Part shown: positions 1 to 4,565 of the stretch, one piece after another | Layout: each line of letters starts with the position of its first letter | Numbering within the stretch: the first letter of the stretch is position 1 | Origin: Acidobacteriota bacterium | GTDB lineage: Bacteria; Acidobacteriota; Terriglobia; Terriglobales; Acidobacteriaceae | Direction of reading: 5' to 3' | Length of the DNA stretch: 6,347 nt | Assembly: GCA_025353435.1 (NCBI GenBank) | Contig: JANXQR010000099.1 | Coordinates: 1-6,347, forward strand | The notes under the pieces: generated by a model | The model's input: the letters and a program-made list of their open reading frames with translations, nothing else | Told to the model about the DNA's origin: nothing | The model's database searches: none | Program-made: the position numbers and the translations under genes

Positions 1-514
1 CAAGTCCGGCCATGCGGCCCGCGTCCTTGGTGGCCTGCCGTTGTGCGTCATTAAAGTACGCAGGCACAGTGATGACGGCTTGCGTTACCGGCGAGCCAAA
101 AAAGCGCTCGGCATTGCGCTTGAGTTGGCGCAGGATGTACGCGGAAATTTCGGGTGGCGTGAATTTCAATTCGCCAAGCTGGATGCGCGGGACTTCACCC
201 TCTTCCACATCGTCAGCGAGTCGAAAGGGAAAGAGCTTCAGTTCGTTCTGTATCTCGGAAAGCCCCCGGCCCATCAGTCGCTTGACCGAATAGATCGCCC
301 GCTCTGGCGTCTCGATGAGCGCCTTGCGCGCGCTGTTGCCCACCGTAACGGTGGGACGTCCGCCTTCCGCCGAAATGGGATCAAGCGCGACCACCGACGG
401 CAAGAGGTTCGAGCCGTCGACGCCGGGAATCACCACCGGCATGTCGCCTTCCATGTATGCGACCAGAGAATTGGTTGTTCCCAGGTCGATGCCTACTACG
501 CGTCCATCCGCCAT
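1..514 (-). CDS. hscA: HscA, Hsp70 chaperone for Fe-S cluster transfer (N-terminal 171 residues only)
   Basis: This is the start of an Hsp70 ATPase that runs off the left edge. Reading from 514, the protein begins MADGRVVGIDLGTTNSLVA. The phosphate-binding loop GIDLGTTNS is at residues 8-16, NLLPSVVAL at 36-44, YSVKRLMGRG at 75-84 and VITVPAYFNDAQRQATKDAG at 147-166, all typical of the nucleotide-binding domain. SLVA after the loop, LLPSVV and SVKRLMGR resemble HscA more than DnaK, and the position directly after hscB supports HscA. In the ISC pathway HscA binds the LPPVK motif of IscU and uses ATP hydrolysis to promote cluster release to acceptors. Only 9 nt separate it from the hscB stop, so the two genes are probably translationally linked. 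The only purine-rich stretch upstream (GGGAG, 529-533) lies about 14 nt from the ATG, which is long. The substrate-binding domain cannot be seen. Confidence 0.93.
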   Translation of the reverse strand, partial: MADGRVVGIDLGTTNSLVAYMEGDMPVVIPGVDGSNLLPSVVALDPISAEGGRPTVTVGNSARKALIETPERAIYSVKRLMGRGLSEIQNELKLFPFRLADDVEEGEVPRIQLGELKFTPPEISAYILRQLKRNAERFFGSPVTQAVITVPAYFNDAQRQATKDAGRMAGL

Positions 515-523
515 GCTGTTTGG

Positions 524-1228
524 TCAGGCTCCCATGGTCTCGCTTACTTCGCGGACCAGATTGCTGAGGTAGCGCCGCCTGTCGAGCAGAGCCACCATAG
601 TTTTTTGCGCGGCCTGCCGTGCGGGCTCGTCGCCGTTGTCCCACGCTGTCCATTGCGCATGCAGATCATTGTCGACCTCCGCCTGCAGGCCTTCAAACTT
701 CGCCTTCGCTTCGGAGAGGCTTTTCGCCAGCACTGGATCGTCTTCGCCCGAAGCACGCGCCATGCGCATTTCTTCAATCTGCATATTCAGGTCGAACACT
801 TCTTCCAGCAGATCAGCAGGCGCGCGCGATGCGCCCATTTCGCCCTTGGGCCGATCCTTGCCGCTGTGCTCTTCGCCAATCTCCGCGCCATGCAGCTTCA
901 GCAGGTACTCCGTGCGGCGAAGTGGATCGCGCAGTGTGCGATACGCATCATTCAGCAGCGCCGTGTCGGCCAGGCTCCACTCCTTCTCGCTATCGGTAGC
1001 ACGCGCAAAGCGATCGGGGTGCAGCTTGCGACTCAAGCGATGAAACTCCTGCTCCAGTGCCGCGAGGTCCAGGTTCAGGCGTGGCTCAAGCGAAAACACC
1101 GAGTAGTAATTGCCCCCGATGGGCGGCTGAATCTTGCTGCAATGGGGGCAAAACAGGGTGGATTCGTTGTGGGCGACCGAACAGGACCAGCAAGCTACGG
1201 GTACAGCAGAATCGAGAACCTGAAACAT
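524..1228 (-). CDS. hscB: HscB, J-domain co-chaperone with N-terminal four-cysteine module
   Basis: The 234-residue protein is a J-domain co-chaperone that delivers IscU to HscA and stimulates its ATPase. The J domain starts near residue 40 (NYYSVFSLEP) and has the HPD tripeptide at 70-72, followed by LNDAYRTLRDPLRRTEYLLKLHG, a signature of the HscB/HSC20 family. The C-terminal part (about 140-230, with LLEEVFDLNMQIEEMR) matches the helical IscU-binding domain. The first 35 residues carry CWSC (C13, C16) and CPHC (C27, C30), a likely zinc site. E. coli HscB lacks this, while human HSCB has a similar CWNC...CPQC module just before its J domain. The start at 1228 is favoured because it includes that module; the ribosome site is weak (TTAGG about 9 nt away). 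The iscA stop lies 26 nt upstream and hscA starts 9 nt downstream. Confidence 0.95.
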   Translation of the reverse strand: MFQVLDSAVPVACWSCSVAHNESTLFCPHCSKIQPPIGGNYYSVFSLEPRLNLDLAALEQEFHRLSRKLHPDRFARATDSEKEWSLADTALLNDAYRTLRDPLRRTEYLLKLHGAEIGEEHSGKDRPKGEMGASRAPADLLEEVFDLNMQIEEMRMARASGEDDPVLAKSLSEAKAKFEGLQAEVDNDLHAQWTAWDNGDEPARQAAQKTMVALLDRRRYLSNLVREVSETMGA

Positions 1229-1254
1229 GTCTCAGCCTAACTTGCATGCACAGC

Positions 1255-1683
1255 TCAAGAGAACGAAGAACCGCAGCCGCAGGAGCGCGTGGAGTTGGGA
1301 TTGATAAAGTTGAAGCCCTGCCGCATCAGCGTCTCTTCGTAGTCGAGCGTCATGCCGTGCAGATAGAGGAACGACTTGGGATCGACAAACACGCGTACGC
1401 CGTCGAAGTCATAAACCCGATCGCGTTCGCGGGGCCGCGTGTCGAACTTGATGGAGTACGAAAGTCCCGAGCAGCCGCCACCCATCACGCCAAGGCGCAG
1501 GCCGCCCTCTTCAGGCGAGACGCCTTCCTTGGCCATGGCCGTGCGGATCTTTTTGACCGCGCGTTCGGTCACGTTCAAAGCCTGACCGGTCGCGGAGCCC
1601 CCTGGGCTCGGTGCGGCCAACTGCGGCTTTGCCACGGAGGCGCCTTCCGCCGGCTTCGATTCGATACTCACGAAATTCGACAT
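1255..1683 (-). CDS. iscA: IscA, A-type Fe-S carrier protein with N-terminal extension
   Basis: This 142-residue protein belongs to the HesB/IscA A-type family, which binds iron or Fe-S clusters and passes them to targets. The three ligand cysteines are present: C71 in GGGCSGLSY, and C135 and C137 in the C-terminal SCGCGSSF. The fold region begins near LNVTERAVKKI (residue 37). E. coli IscA is about 107 residues, and the difference is an A/P/S/G-rich, low-complexity extension of about 35 residues before the conserved domain. I chose the ATG at 1683 because GGGAAGGGA lies just upstream. The frame stays open to an ATG at 1731, but that would translate the tandem repeats at 1719-1769. The gene lies 162 nt after iscU and 26 nt before hscB. 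ErpA or SufA cannot be excluded by motif alone, but operon position favours IscA. Confidence 0.93.
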   Translation of the reverse strand: MSNFVSIESKPAEGASVAKPQLAAPSPGGSATGQALNVTERAVKKIRTAMAKEGVSPEEGGLRLGVMGGGCSGLSYSIKFDTRPRERDRVYDFDGVRVFVDPKSFLYLHGMTLDYEETLMRQGFNFINPNSTRSCGCGSSFS

Positions 1684-1718
1684 ACTTCCCTTCCCGTTTG
1701 CGTGCCGCCGCAACAAAT

Positions 1719-1769
1719 TTGGGTGCCCCACCCTCTTGGGTGCCCCACCCCCTTGGGTGCCCCACCCTC
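1719..1769. repeat. Three tandem 17-nt units, GGGTGCCCCACCC core
   Basis: Three head-to-tail copies of TTGGGTGCCCCACCCTC start at 1719, 1736 and 1753; only the middle copy differs, ending CCC instead of CTC. Each core is itself a small inverted repeat (GGGTG, CCC, CACCC). The array lies in the gap between iscU and iscA. Its GGGTGCCCC start is the same as that of the REP copies around the transposase gene. It is probably a non-coding intergenic repeat. Confidence 0.9.
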
Positions 1770-1800
1770 GCCACGTTCTTGTTTTTGTGGCTAGGGTGGG
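1761..1800 (-). terminator. Long hairpin between iscU and iscA (intra-operon attenuator or RNA-stabilising element)
   Basis: CCCACCCTCGCCAC (1761-1774) pairs with GTGGCTAGGGTGGG (1787-1800) with a single mismatch, giving a 14-bp GC-rich stem and a 12-nt loop. The left arm is the end of the third 17-nt repeat. The hairpin lies 46 nt after the iscU stop in the direction of transcription. No clear U-run follows on the minus strand, so a strong intrinsic terminator is not supported. Partial attenuation, or 3'-end protection of the iscSU message, is more likely. The assigned type is the nearest available category. Confidence 0.55.
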
Positions 1801-1845
1801 ATCGCGCCGGACACGCTCATCTCTCTGGCGGCTTCCGCAGAACCC

Positions 1846-2274
1846 TTACTGCGCGGCAACCTGCACGTGCGCGGTCTCTGCCGCTTCCGCCACGCCGTTC
1901 TTCTTCTTCCAGTCGCCGATGGCGGCCTTGATCGCGTCCTCAGCCAGCACCGAGCAGTGAATCTTCACCGGAGGAAGCGAAAGCTCCTTCACGATGTCGG
2001 TGTTCTTGATGGCGAGCGCCTCTTCCACCTTGCGGCCCTTGATCCACTCGGTCGCGAGCGAAGAACTCGCAATCGCCGATCCGCAGCCGAAGGTCTTGAA
2101 CTTCGCTTCTTCAATCACCTGCGTCTCCGGGTTCACACGGATCTGCAGCCGCATCACGTCGCCGCATTCAGGGGCGCCAACCAGGCCCGTACCCACTTCG
2201 TTCGAGCTCTTGTCGAGCGTGCCCACGTTGCGCGGATTGTTGTAGTGATCTACTACCTTGTCGCTGTATGCCAT
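1846..2274 (-). CDS. iscU: IscU, Fe-S cluster assembly scaffold
   Basis: The 142-residue protein is the scaffold on which [2Fe-2S] clusters are built from IscS-derived sulfur. The three ligand cysteines are C37 (APECGDVM, with D39 beside it), C64 (FGCGSAIASSS) and C107 (KIHCSVLAEDAI). The HscA recognition motif LPPVK is at 100-104, next to H106. The presence of LPPVK agrees with hscB and hscA lying downstream and separates it from SufU and from most NifU-type scaffolds. The last 15 or so residues (AEAAETAHVQVAAQ) go beyond the usual family end and look unstructured. A good ribosome site, AAGGAG (2284-2289), lies 9 nt before the ATG. iscS ends 140 nt upstream and iscA starts 162 nt downstream, rather wide gaps for an ISC operon. 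Confidence 0.97.
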   Translation of the reverse strand: MAYSDKVVDHYNNPRNVGTLDKSSNEVGTGLVGAPECGDVMRLQIRVNPETQVIEEAKFKTFGCGSAIASSSLATEWIKGRKVEEALAIKNTDIVKELSLPPVKIHCSVLAEDAIKAAIGDWKKKNGVAEAAETAHVQVAAQ

Positions 2275-2283
2275 GGTGTCAAA

Positions 2284-2305
2284 CTCCTTCTGCGGGGAAG
2301 CCGCA
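2284..2305 (-). promoter_or_regulatory. iscU ribosome binding site with an adjoining small hairpin
   Basis: On the minus strand AAGGAG (2284-2289) sits 9 nt before the iscU ATG. One nucleotide further upstream, TGCGG (2301-2305) and CCGCA (2291-2295) can form a 5-bp stem with a 5-nt loop. A stem this close could keep the ribosome site clear or mark a processed 5' end. The stem is short and could be chance. Confidence 0.45.
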
Positions 2306-2372
2306 ATTCATTCCGTTTGATTCGGCAGGGTCGCCCGCCGATGCTACTGAATCTCCAAAGAGAGCTGGGCTT

Positions 2373-2404
2373 TTCAGTCCCTCAGTTCCTTAGTCCTTTG
2401 GTCC
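2373..2404. repeat. Degenerate 8-nt tandem repeat between iscS and iscU
   Basis: Four imperfect units follow each other: TTCAGTCC, CTCAGTTC, CTTAGTCC, TTTGGTCC. On the transcribed (minus) strand this is a purine-rich run of GGACYRAR-like units, followed by unrelated sequence up to iscU. It fills part of the 140-nt gap after iscS. I see no terminator or promoter with good spacing here. Confidence 0.6.
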
Positions 2405-2414
2405 CTGCCTGCCT

Positions 2415-3668
2415 TTAGTGCGCCGCCCACTCAATCTTGCTGAGGTCGATGCCTTCTTTCACCATTTCGTACAGCGGCGAAAGCTCGCGCAATTTCTTCA
2501 CAATGTCGATAACCTTGGCGGCCACGTAATCCACCTCCGCCTGCGTGTTGAAACGGCCCAGTCCAAACCGAATCGAGCTGTGCGCCACATCGTCGCCGAG
2601 GCCCAAAGCCTTGAGCACGTAACTTGGCTCCAGAGTAGCCGAGGTACACGCCGAGCCGCTCGAAACCGCCACGTCGTTGATACCCATCAGCAGCGACTCG
2701 CCCTCAACATAAACAAAGCTCATGTTGAGGTTGCCCGGCAGGCGATGCTCCCACGAGCCGTTCACCTGAACGTAATCCAGTTCCGACTCGAGCTTGGCCT
2801 TGAGGCTGTCGCGCAGGCCGCGAAGATAGGCCGCCTCGCTCTCCATCTCGTTGTAGGCAATCTCGCACGCCTTGCCCAGGCCCACAATGCCGGGAACATT
2901 GAGCGTGCCGGAACGCATGCCGCGCTCGTGGCCGCCACCGTCAATCTGCGCGGCAATCTGCACACGCGGGTTGCGGCGCCGCACATAAAGAGCGCCCACA
3001 CCCTTGGGCCCGTAAATCTTGTGCGCAGTCAACGACATCACGTCGATGTTATCGGCCATCACGTTCACCGGCACCTTGCCAATCGCCTGCACCCCATCGG
3101 TGTGGAAGATCACATTCTTCTCATGGCAGATCTTGCCAATCTCGCGAATCGGCTGCAAAACGCCAATCTCGTTGTTGGCCGCCATGATTGAAACCAATAT
3201 CGTCTTATCGTCGATGGCCCTCTTAAGATCTTCCAAATCAACAAGCCCGTCCGCCTTCACCGGCAAGTAGGTCACACGGTAGCCGTGCTTCTCCAGGCGC
3301 TTGCAAGTATCAAGAACCGCCTTGTGCTCAGTGACCTGAGTGATGATGTGGTTGCCGCGCTCGCGATACATCTCCGCAATGCCCTTGATGGCCAGATTGT
3401 TGCTCTCGGTGGCGCCTGAGGTGAAAATGATCTCCTTGGCGGTGGCGCCGATGAGCTTGGCAATCTGTTCGCGAGCGGCCTCGACGGCTTGCTCGGCTTC
3501 CCATCCAAACGCATGGTTGCGGCTGGCCGCGTTGCCAAACTTGGCGGTGAAAAATGGCATCATCGCTTCCAGCACCCGCGGGTCCATGGGGCTGGTGGCG
3601 TGATTGTCCATATAGATGGGCAGGTTGACTCCCGCCGGTACTTCCACTTGGCTCAAAACTGTGCTCAT
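2415..3668 (-). CDS. iscS: IscS, PLP-dependent cysteine desulfurase
   Basis: The 417-residue enzyme removes sulfur from L-cysteine, giving alanine and an enzyme persulfide that feeds IscU and possibly tRNA thiolation. Conserved elements run through the whole length: FTSGATESNNLAIKG (82-96), TEHKAVLDTC (113-122) with the PLP-stacking histidine H115, D191 in HTDGVQAIGK, the PLP lysine K217 in TAHKIYGPKG, GGGHERGMRSGT (244-255) and the catalytic loop cysteine C341 in SSGSACTSA. The C-terminus (LSPLYEMVKEGIDLSKIEWAAH) closely follows the E. coli IscS tail that contacts IscU, so this is a group I desulfurase and not SufS. About 15 extra residues precede LPIYMDNHAT. The ATG at 3668 has GGAG 5 nt upstream. 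iscR ends 87 nt upstream. Confidence 0.98.
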   Translation of the reverse strand: MSTVLSQVEVPAGVNLPIYMDNHATSPMDPRVLEAMMPFFTAKFGNAASRNHAFGWEAEQAVEAAREQIAKLIGATAKEIIFTSGATESNNLAIKGIAEMYRERGNHIITQVTEHKAVLDTCKRLEKHGYRVTYLPVKADGLVDLEDLKRAIDDKTILVSIMAANNEIGVLQPIREIGKICHEKNVIFHTDGVQAIGKVPVNVMADNIDVMSLTAHKIYGPKGVGALYVRRRNPRVQIAAQIDGGGHERGMRSGTLNVPGIVGLGKACEIAYNEMESEAAYLRGLRDSLKAKLESELDYVQVNGSWEHRLPGNLNMSFVYVEGESLLMGINDVAVSSGSACTSATLEPSYVLKALGLGDDVAHSSIRFGLGRFNTQAEVDYVAAKVIDIVKKLRELSPLYEMVKEGIDLSKIEWAAH

Positions 3669-3755
3669 TGCGTCTCCGTCCTCATTTACTGCCTGTCTTG
3701 CTGCCTGCCGTCTGTAAATCGCGCTCGACGGGGAATGGGTTTCAAAATTCGTCCG

Positions 3756-4223
3756 TTACAGATTCAAAGTCACCAGCCGTTGCACCGCCGTGGTCCCAAC
3801 AACAGCCGCTTTTCCTGATTCCTGATCGGCCAGGTCATAGATGCTGATGCTCTTCAGCACGCCGATAATTGTTTCGTTCACCCGTGCCAGCGGCTCCTTG
3901 ATAGTGCAGCTGGGGGTCAGGTCGCAGCCCTTGGCGCCCTTCGTGCACGAGGTAATAAACAGCGGCCCATCAATGGCGTGGATCACCTCAAAGGCCGAAA
4001 TCTTCCGTGCATCGCGAGACAGCGCATAGCCACCATTCATCCCGGCATGCGACCGCAGCAATCCCGTCTTGGTCAGCCGCTGCAGAATCTTGGCCAGCAG
4101 CTGCGCCGGAATTCCATAGGCATCGGCAATGTCCTTGGCGCTTTGCGCAGGCGTCTCCGGGTGCTCGGCCAGGTACTTCAAGGCCATCAACCCGTAATCC
4201 GCTTTTTTGGTGAGTTTGAGCAT
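3756..4223 (-). CDS. iscR: IscR-like Rrf2-family regulator of the ISC operon
   Basis: Using the ATG at 4223 this is a 155-residue Rrf2 protein starting MLKLTKKADYGLMALKYLAE. The winged-helix region covers about 1-75 (KDIADAYGIPAQLLAKILQRLTKTGLL, then GMNGGYALSRD). Three cysteines, C93, C100 and C106, form the cluster-binding loop seen in IscR and NsrR. In E. coli IscR the fourth ligand is a histidine three residues after the last cysteine; here that residue is K109. Aspartate D9 aligns with the Asp ligand of Streptomyces NsrR and could substitute. An upstream in-frame ATG at 4250 lies before the predicted transcription start and inside an operator, so I rejected it. The ribosome site for 4223 is weak. 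As first gene of the operon, with dyads over its promoter, it probably represses its own operon when clusters are sufficient. Confidence 0.92.
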   Translation of the reverse strand: MLKLTKKADYGLMALKYLAEHPETPAQSAKDIADAYGIPAQLLAKILQRLTKTGLLRSHAGMNGGYALSRDARKISAFEVIHAIDGPLFITSCTKGAKGCDLTPSCTIKEPLARVNETIIGVLKSISIYDLADQESGKAAVVGTTAVQRLVTLNL

Positions 4224-4226
4224 GTA

Positions 4227-4251
4227 ATATCCGACCGGTTCGGTCCGCATT
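4227..4251 (-). promoter_or_regulatory. Candidate IscR operator, promoter-distal copy
   Basis: The core dyad is GACC (4233-4236), 5 nt, GGTC (4242-4245), flanked on the plus strand by ATA at 4227-4229 and ATT at 4249-4251. The layout resembles the E. coli type 1 IscR site (ATA-N3-GACT-N5-AGTC-N3-TAT), with C for T in the half-sites. It covers the expected transcription start and ends 3 nt before the iscR ATG. Confidence 0.6.
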
Positions 4252-4252
4252 C

Positions 4253-4282
4253 AGTATACGACCAAATGGGTCCGGGATTCAA
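4253..4282 (-). promoter_or_regulatory. Sigma-70-type promoter of the isc operon
   Basis: On the minus strand a -35 box TTGAAT (4277-4282) and a -10 box TATACT (4253-4258) are separated by 18 nt. Transcription would start near 4245-4247, giving a leader of about 23 nt before the iscR ATG at 4223. Two operator-like dyads overlap this promoter, one in the spacer and -10 box and one at the start site. Confidence 0.7.
4254..4278 (-). promoter_or_regulatory. Candidate IscR operator, over the -10/-35 spacer
   Basis: The core dyad is GACC (4260-4263), AAATG, GGTC (4269-4272), with GTA at 4254-4256 and GAT at 4276-4278 on the plus strand at the outer positions. The A/T-rich centre agrees with the RWWWN centre of the type 1 IscR consensus. 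It is centred 27 nt from the second copy and would block RNA polymerase if occupied. Confidence 0.65.
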
Positions 4283-4298
4283 CCGGAGGGAGTAAAGC

Positions 4299-4360
4299 AG
4301 GGTGCCCCCGAGCCTGCCCTGAGCTTGTCGAAGGGTCCCTGGCCCTTGGGGACCGGGGAA
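4299..4360 (+). repeat. REP copy 1, interrupted by a foreign 24-nt segment
   Basis: This copy begins GGGTGCCCCCG (4300-4310) and resumes at GTCCCTGGCCCTTGGGGACC (4335-4354) plus GGGG. The two parts together rebuild the 10-bp palindrome CCCCGGTCCC/GGGACCGGGG with its 9-nt loop, as in copies 2, 3 and 5. It is the copy nearest the isc promoter and the farthest from the transposase gene. Confidence 0.85.
4311..4334. repeat. 24-nt segment of a different repeat family inside REP copy 1
   Basis: The segment has the core CCCTGAGCTTGTCGAAGG and sits exactly where the left arm of the REP palindrome should be continuous. I recall CTGAGCTTGTCGAAGG-type sequences as a dispersed palindromic repeat in many bacterial genomes; that is recollection and not a search result. 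No clear target duplication is visible, and the boundary can shift by a base because of shared G residues. Confidence 0.7.
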
Positions 4361-4396
4361 GGCAAACTAACCATTTCCGGAACACATGAGGGTGAA

Positions 4397-4449
4397 TGAG
4401 GGTGCCCCCGGTCCCTGGCATTTGGGGACCGGGGAGCTAAGTCTCCCTT
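4397..4449 (+). repeat. REP copy 2
   Basis: GGGTG is followed by the perfect inverted repeat CCCCGGTCCC (4406-4415) and GGGACCGGGG (4425-4434) around a 9-nt loop. A second small dyad, GGGAG (4432-4436) and CTCCC (4443-4447), overlaps its foot. It shares its orientation with copies 1 and 3 and forms a 75-nt direct repeat with copy 3. Confidence 0.92.
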
Positions 4450-4471
4450 GTCACTGACCTCCCCACCACGA

Positions 4472-4526
4472 TGAGGGTGCCCCCGGTCCCTAGCTTTTGG
4501 GGACCGGGGAGCTAAGTCTCCCTCAT
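4472..4526 (+). repeat. REP copy 3
   Basis: Nearly identical to copy 2: CCCCGGTCCC (4481-4490) and GGGACCGGGG (4500-4509) with loop TAGCTTTTG, then the same GGGAG/CTCCC dyad. It ends about 40 nt before the transposase start. A short 11-nt palindrome, AGCCG-A-CGGCT (4530-4540), follows. Apart from the promoter, operators and repeats, I see nothing else in the 342-nt gap between iscR and the transposase gene. Confidence 0.92.
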
Positions 4527-4565
4527 CACAGCCGACGGCTCACTATTGAAGTATCCTCGCGTTGC

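Noticed and set aside
41..1240. Long 399-codon plus-strand open frame over hscB and hscA
   Set aside because: It is antisense to two clear conserved genes, and its translation is rich in R/H/A without any recognisable motif, as expected from GC-rich codon shadowing.
1684..1731. Longer iscA starting at 1731
   Set aside because: It would read through the tandem repeats, while the ATG at 1683 has a good purine-rich ribosome site.
1057..1794. 245-codon plus-strand open frame over iscA and the repeat array
   Set aside because: It is antisense to iscA and translates the GGGTGCCCC repeats into P/L-rich sequence.
2418..3191. 257-codon plus-strand open frame opposite iscS
   Set aside because: It is a shadow of the well-supported iscS gene, and the peptide shows no family resemblance.
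4224..4250. Longer iscR starting at the ATG at 4250
   Set aside because: That ATG lies upstream of the predicted transcription start and within an operator dyad; Rrf2 proteins normally start at MLKLTKKADYG.
4300..4530. CRISPR array
   Set aside because: Repeats are few, palindromic, unevenly spaced and one is interrupted; there are no regular spacers or cas genes.
4497..4565. TTG start for the transposase inside REP copy 3
   Set aside because: The extra residues derive from the repeat and precede the conserved RAYT N-terminus; no ribosome site supports it.
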